A stretch of DNA of 64,000 nt, from positions 62,001 through 126,000 of the forward strand of contig NZ_JAJDJU010000006.1 in assembly GCF_020567705.1 (NCBI RefSeq), given 5' to 3'. A program made the translations under genes and the position numbers. This stretch comes from Acidocella sp. KAb 2-4 (GTDB lineage Bacteria; Pseudomonadota; Alphaproteobacteria; Acetobacterales; Acetobacteraceae). Below, one piece after another: positions 60,454 to 64,000 of the stretch; position 1 is the stretch's first letter; each line of letters starts with the position of its first letter. The notes below the pieces were generated by a model that had not been told where the DNA came from, searched no databases, and saw only the letters and a program-made list of their open reading frames with translations.

Positions 60454-60833
60454 GCCGCGCGCGCAGGGCACGGCCCGGGCAGCAAGGGCGGCGGGGCGGC
60501 TGGCTCAAACTGGCCCTCGCGCTGATGTTTCTGCTTGGCCTCTCCACCGCGGAGGCCGCCACGCCCTGCGCCGCCCTGCCCCATGCGCAGACCATGACGA
60601 TAACGGCCGGCATGACGCCCTCCCACGCCAAGCCCGCGCGACCCTGCCCCTGCTGCCCCGATCAGGGGGCTTGCTGCACATTCGCCGCCACGATGGTCGG
60701 TATTCCACCTGCGGCTTTGACGAGGCTGCCCGCCGTATTTGCGCTCAGCGGCAGCTATCCGCTTCCTGTCACATCCTTCCTGCCTGGCCGCACGATACGC
60801 CCCGCCGCGCCGCCGCCGCGGCGCATCGCATAA
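60450..60833 (+). CDS. Small Cys-rich secreted protein, function unknown
   Basis: A 127-residue protein with a basic start and a hydrophobic signal segment (LKLALALMFLLGLSTAEA). It has a cluster PCPCCPDQGACC near residues 70-81, preceded by His and Met residues (ALPHAQTMTITAGMTPSHAK). The stop-start overlap with csoR means it is made together with the repressor. The cysteine cluster and context suggest a periplasmic copper binder or chaperone. I do not recognise a named family. The Pro/Arg-rich C-terminus looks disordered. Confidence 0.65.
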   Translation: MSRARRARPGQQGRRGGWLKLALALMFLLGLSTAEAATPCAALPHAQTMTITAGMTPSHAKPARPCPCCPDQGACCTFAATMVGIPPAALTRLPAVFALSGSYPLPVTSFLPGRTIRPAAPPPRRIA

Positions 60834-60912
60834 CCTTTGGCGGGCTGCCCCGCCTTGTCTTTCGGGGCCTTGGGCTCTGAACAATATCAGACCATTTTGA
60901 AGGTTATTGACG

Positions 60913-62316
60913 ATGACGATATCTTTTTCACGCCGGCAGATTCTGTCGGCGGGGGCGGCTACGGGGGCGCTTGGCTTTTTGCCGCCGGCAACCTCGTTCG
61001 CGGCGCCGGCCCGCCATCTGCGCGCGGTTAAACGCGCGATCGAGGTGAACGGCAAAGCCGCTTCCATGTATGCGATCGAGGGCGATGACGGCCTCGACGG
61101 GGCCAGGCTGGCGCCGGGTGAGCGCTTTGCGTTTTCTTTGCAAAATAGCTGTGGCACGCCGACGATCATCCACTGGCATGGGCAGACGCCGCCCGTCGCT
61201 CAGGATGGCGTGACCGCCACCGGCTATGAGCAGCCCATCGCCTCTGGCGCGGCCGCCGCGTATGATTATGCGCCACGCCCCGGCACACATTGGATGCATT
61301 CGCATTTCGGCCTGCAAGAGCAGCAGCTCATGGCCGCGCCATTGATCGTGCATACGGCGGAGGATCTGCGCGCCGATACCCAGGAGGTGACGCTGCTGCT
61401 GCATGATTTCACCTTCAAGGATCCGGCGGAGATACTGTCCAGCCTTACCACGGCGAGCGCCCCAGGCGGCATGGGAATGATGGGCGGCATGTCGATGGGC
61501 AACGGCCCGGACCTCAATGACGTCGATTTCGACGCCTATCTCGCCAATGGGCGCACGCTGGATGATCCGCAGATCGTGCAGGTCGAACGCGGTGGGCAGA
61601 TGCGCTTGCGGCTGATCAATGGGGCCACCGCCACCGCCTTCTGGATCGACACGGGCGGGGTGCCCACAAAGCTGCTCGCCGTGGATGGCGATGCGGTGCA
61701 ACCGCTCGACATCTCCGCGCCGATGCCCGTGGCGCAGGGCCAGCGTTTGGACTTACTCTTGGCGCTGCCCGCTGGCGAAGGCGCCTATCCGGTCCTCGCG
61801 CAGCGCGAAGGCGATGTTGCGCGCACGGGCCTGATTCTCGCCACGCCAGCCGCCAAAATTCTCAAACTGAGCCTGCAGGCCGACAGGCCGGCGGGGGCGT
61901 GCGGTGTCTCACTGGAAGCCTATTTGCAGGCGCAGGCGCCACTCGGCAACCGACCCATCGACCGTGTGCATCGGGTGGTGCTGGCCGGCAGCATGGCGGC
62001 GTATGATTGGACGATTAACGGCAAAACCTGGAAAAATCACGATCCCTTGCTGGTAAAGCAAGGTGAGCGCGTGGCTCTTGATATCTTCAACCACAGCATG
62101 ATGGCGCATCCGATGCATCTGCACGGCCATCATTTCCAGGTTCTCGCCATCAATGGGCATCCGCTCTCGGGCGCCATGCGCGATACCGTATTGGTGCCGC
62201 CCATGGCCCTGATGCGCATCGCGTTCGATGCCAACAATCCGGGGCGCTGGCTGTTCCACTGCCATAATCTCTACCACATGGCGGCCGGCATGATGACGGA
62301 GCTGCGCTATGTTTGA
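60913..62316 (+). CDS. Multicopper oxidase with Tat signal
   Basis: Periplasmic oxidase of 467 residues, probably turning Cu(I) to Cu(II) as CueO/CopA do. The Tat signal has SRRQILSAG, then a hydrophobic run. All copper motifs are visible: IHWHGQ, HWMHSHFG, AHPMHLHGHHFQV and WLFHCHNLYHMAAGMM, the last holding the type 1 ligands. A Met-rich insert GGMGMMGGMSMGN near residue 195 recalls the Cu(I)-binding loop of CueO. The ATG at 60913 is preferred over a TTG two codons upstream. A GAAGG site precedes it. Confidence 0.92.
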   Translation: MTISFSRRQILSAGAATGALGFLPPATSFAAPARHLRAVKRAIEVNGKAASMYAIEGDDGLDGARLAPGERFAFSLQNSCGTPTIIHWHGQTPPVAQDGVTATGYEQPIASGAAAAYDYAPRPGTHWMHSHFGLQEQQLMAAPLIVHTAEDLRADTQEVTLLLHDFTFKDPAEILSSLTTASAPGGMGMMGGMSMGNGPDLNDVDFDAYLANGRTLDDPQIVQVERGGQMRLRLINGATATAFWIDTGGVPTKLLAVDGDAVQPLDISAPMPVAQGQRLDLLLALPAGEGAYPVLAQREGDVARTGLILATPAAKILKLSLQADRPAGACGVSLEAYLQAQAPLGNRPIDRVHRVVLAGSMAAYDWTINGKTWKNHDPLLVKQGERVALDIFNHSMMAHPMHLHGHHFQVLAINGHPLSGAMRDTVLVPPMALMRIAFDANNPGRWLFHCHNLYHMAAGMMTELRYV

Positions 62317-62359
62317 AATGAGGCCGGCTAAATCATTAGCAAAAGCAAGGAGCGATTTC

Positions 62360-62788
62360 ATGAAAGCGACGTTTCGCAAGATCACCGCCGCCACCTTGGC
62401 ATTGGCGGCCACGGCGACGGCGGCGTTGGCCGATTCATCCACCTCCCCCGCCGCCGTGACCGGGCCGGGTAATTTTTCGGGCCCCGGCTGGGGCGGTTAC
62501 GGTCCGGGCCCGTGGATGATGGGCGGCTGGGGCGGCGGCCCCATGATGGGATATGGCGGTTATGGCGGAGGCGGTTGGATCATGATGATTTTCGGTTTGA
62601 TTATTGTCGTCGCGCTTCTGGTGTTCCTGTTCCGCGCATCGACATGGACGGCGCACCCGCCACACCAGCCAATGCCGCATAACCGGACGAACTCGACGGG
62701 GCTGCATGCGCTCGATGAGCGTTATGCCCGCGGCGAGATCAACCGTGAGGAGTATCTGCAGAAGAAGCGTGATATCCTCGAAGGATAG
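62360..62788 (+). CDS. Exported SHOCT-domain membrane protein
   Basis: A 142-residue protein with a signal sequence, then a Gly/Trp/Met-rich stretch (GPWMMGGWGGGPMMGYGGYG) and one membrane span (WIMMIFGLIIVVALLVFLF). A C-terminal SHOCT motif follows (LDERYARGEINREEYLQKK). Such proteins are common in copper and mercury islands; a role in binding metal at the membrane is possible but unproven. AGGAG lies eight bases before the ATG at 62360. It is 43 bases after the multicopper oxidase. Confidence 0.8.
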   Translation: MKATFRKITAATLALAATATAALADSSTSPAAVTGPGNFSGPGWGGYGPGPWMMGGWGGGPMMGYGGYGGGGWIMMIFGLIIVVALLVFLFRASTWTAHPPHQPMPHNRTNSTGLHALDERYARGEINREEYLQKKRDILEG

Positions 62789-62801
62789 GATATAACACCC
62801 G

Positions 62802-62826
62802 GCTGCCGCCCGGCCTGGGCGGCAGC
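62802..62826. terminator. Strong hairpin after the SHOCT gene
   Basis: Ten-base perfect stem GCTGCCGCCC / GGGCGGCAGC with a five-base loop, 13 bases after the stop and without a T tract. It is a likely transcript 3' end or processing point before the GDCCVxC gene. Confidence 0.5.
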
Positions 62827-62854
62827 GCCACGGCGATAATCAGGAGACCGTCAT

Positions 62855-63088
62855 ATGAGCGCGTCGCTCGAGCTTCATTCCGAGATCACCTGCCCTCACT
62901 GTGGCCACCGCAAGACTGAGGTGATGCCGACCAACGCTTGTCAATTTTTCTACGAATGCGAAGGCTGCGGCACGCTGCTTCGTCCAAAGCCTGGAGATTG
63001 CTGTGTGTTCTGCTCCTACGGATCAGTCCCCTGCCCGCCACTCCAGCTTGAGCGCCAAGGCCAAGGCAAGGGTTGCTGTCACGATTAG
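62855..63088 (+). CDS. GDCCVxC-domain protein
   Basis: A 77-residue cytoplasmic protein with two CxxC pairs (ITCPHCGHR, CEGCGT) and the hallmark GDCCVFCSYGSVPCPP. A Cys pair lies near the C-terminus (GKGCCHD). This family is known from metal-resistance islands, and in some bacteria one cysteine is selenocysteine; here it is Cys. The many thiols suggest metal handling or redox work. A GGAGA site precedes the ATG at 62855. Confidence 0.82.
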   Translation: MSASLELHSEITCPHCGHRKTEVMPTNACQFFYECEGCGTLLRPKPGDCCVFCSYGSVPCPPLQLERQGQGKGCCHD

Positions 63089-63311
63089 CCGCGGAGCTTC
63101 CGGATACCGAACCCATTTCATGATGGATTTGTATGAATCTGACATGAAAATTAGAGCGGTTCAAACCTCATTGACCGCCACCGGGGCGCAAAATTTCGGG
63201 GCTATCCAGCGCTCGTCCCCTGAGGCTGTCGTTCAGCCCGGTCGGATCTCGCGTGCAACATCGCGGCTGCTGAGATAAAACATGCATACGCAGAGAGAAG
63301 GAGATGCGCCC

Positions 63312-63716
63312 ATGACCTATCATTTTTCGGTCACCATACCGATGCCCTTTGAAGAGGCTTTGGAACAAACCAAAGCTGTATTGAAGCAACATGGCTTTGG
63401 TGTGCTCACGACCATCGACGTACAAAAGACGATGAAAGAAAAACTCGGTGTCGAGTTCAGACCGTACTTCATTCTTGGGGCGTGCAATCCGCAAATGGCC
63501 TATAAGGCGCTGCAGGCCGAGGATAAAATCGGCACAATGCTGCCCTGTAACGTCATCATACAGGACCGCGGACGCGGCATGGTCGAGATATCGGCGGTTG
63601 ATCCGGTCGCCTCGATGAAGGCCATTGAAAATCCAGCCCTTGCTGAGGTTGCGCAAAACGTGAGAGGACAGTTGAAAGCGGTGATCGCCGACATGGCCGC
63701 CATCGCGAGGACTTGA
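63312..63716 (+). CDS. DUF302 family protein
   Basis: A 134-residue DUF302 protein (FSVTIPMPFEEALEQTKAVLKQHGFGVLTTIDVQKTMKEKLG, read in parts; ILGACNPQMAYKAL; LPCNVIIQD; ISAVDPVASM). These small proteins are frequent beside copper and other metal genes; no activity is established. AAGGAG lies nine bases before the ATG at 63312, better than the upstream ATG at 63282. The 223 bases before it (63,089-63,311) hold no gene I can support. Confidence 0.85.
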   Translation: MTYHFSVTIPMPFEEALEQTKAVLKQHGFGVLTTIDVQKTMKEKLGVEFRPYFILGACNPQMAYKALQAEDKIGTMLPCNVIIQDRGRGMVEISAVDPVASMKAIENPALAEVAQNVRGQLKAVIADMAAIART

Positions 63717-63777
63717 TCTTCGTGAGGCCGCTCGGCTTGCGTCACCGCGGGTTTGACGGCGATCAAGGTCAAACCTC

Positions 63778-64000
63778 ATGTCTTGTGATGTGATGGCCAA
63801 CATGTTCAAGCATCGCCTCCTCTCCATTCGGCTCAGCACTGTCATGGCGGCTACGCTCTTTGCAGGGGTGGCCGCGGCTCAACCTTCGCCGGGCTTGGGG
63901 ATACGGCATGGGTGGCGGCATGATGAGTGGGACCATGATGAGTGGGGCCATGGGGAATTACCCCGTCACGCCCGGCTGGGGCGGTAAGGTTCTCGACTAT
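63778..64000 (+). pseudogene. Met/Gly-rich exported protein, apparent frameshift, runs off the window
   Basis: The frame from 63778 gives a signal peptide (RLSTVMAATLFAGVAAAQ) and then Gly-Leu-Gly. At the GGGG run 63897-63900 it turns into a His/Asp-rich sequence that stops at 63987. One frame over, the same DNA reads GYGMGGGMMSGTMMSGAMGN and stays open to the window end. That is the Met-rich style of exported metal-island proteins. Dropping one G would join the signal peptide to this reading. It could be a real mutation, an assembly error in the G run, or two unrelated frames. The ATG at 63793 or 63802 may be the true start. Confidence 0.5.

Noticed and set aside
63003-63278. 91-codon plus-strand ORF after the GDCCVxC gene
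   Set aside because: It overlaps that gene in another frame and has no ribosome site or recognisable motif.

Overview
The window reads as GC-rich proteobacterial chromosome, most likely an alphaproteobacterium (an Acetobacteraceae-like or sphingomonad-like lineage; the sequence alone does not decide which). The reasons are the heavy GCC/GCG/CTG codon use, the many ATGA and TGATG stop/start overlaps, and the gene families present. No rRNA, tRNA, CRISPR array, insertion sequence or phage gene was recognised.

Positions 1-44,000 are a large catabolic region that fits degradation of a steroid or sterol-like compound. Its left part (1-17,100, mostly minus strand) looks like side-chain oxidation. 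It starts with a membrane di-iron hydroxylase, a GMC alcohol oxidoreductase and an aldehyde dehydrogenase. A LysR regulator is divergent from these. Next come an alpha-methylacyl-CoA racemase, two head-to-tail pairs of acyl-CoA dehydrogenases, a FadB-type hydratase/dehydrogenase fusion, a thiolase, a MaoC hydratase, an NTF2-like protein, an acyl-CoA synthetase and a TetR regulator. An old-yellow-enzyme/Fe-S flavoprotein follows at 17,559, behind a 19-codon leader ORF.

Positions 19,755-26,460 hold a four-gene minus-strand operon: DUF1302, DUF1329, a YCF48-like beta-propeller and an RND/MMPL permease. This is a cell-envelope set whose function is not established. Positions 26,668-32,884 hold four short-chain dehydrogenases, a KstD-like 3-ketosteroid 1-dehydrogenase and a TPR-sulfotransferase.

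Positions 33,162-43,831 carry HsaA-like and HsaC-like ring-cleavage enzymes. They are followed by a tight nine-gene operon (acyl-CoA dehydrogenase pair, PaaY-like hexapeptide protein, NTF2-like protein, SDR, IpdF-like SDR, MaoC, FadA6-like thiolase, FadD3-like ligase). It resembles the actinobacterial set for the last two steroid rings (HIP). KshAB, HsaB, HsaD and IpdABC were not found here and would have to lie elsewhere.

From 44,017 the theme changes to metal handling and envelope work. A CusRS-like two-component system is followed by a good CusR-type box and a three-gene RND efflux system. A cis-prenyltransferase and a DedA-PAP2-LssY fusion follow closely. A COG4705 membrane protein, a PepSY protein and a second two-component system come next on the minus strand. 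Then come a copper P-type ATPase divergent from CsoR, with a palindrome between them, a Cys-rich secreted protein, a Tat-exported multicopper oxidase, a SHOCT protein, a GDCCVxC protein and a DUF302 protein. The window ends in a Met-rich secreted ORF that appears frameshifted. All assignments come from reading motifs and remembered families; no database search was run.
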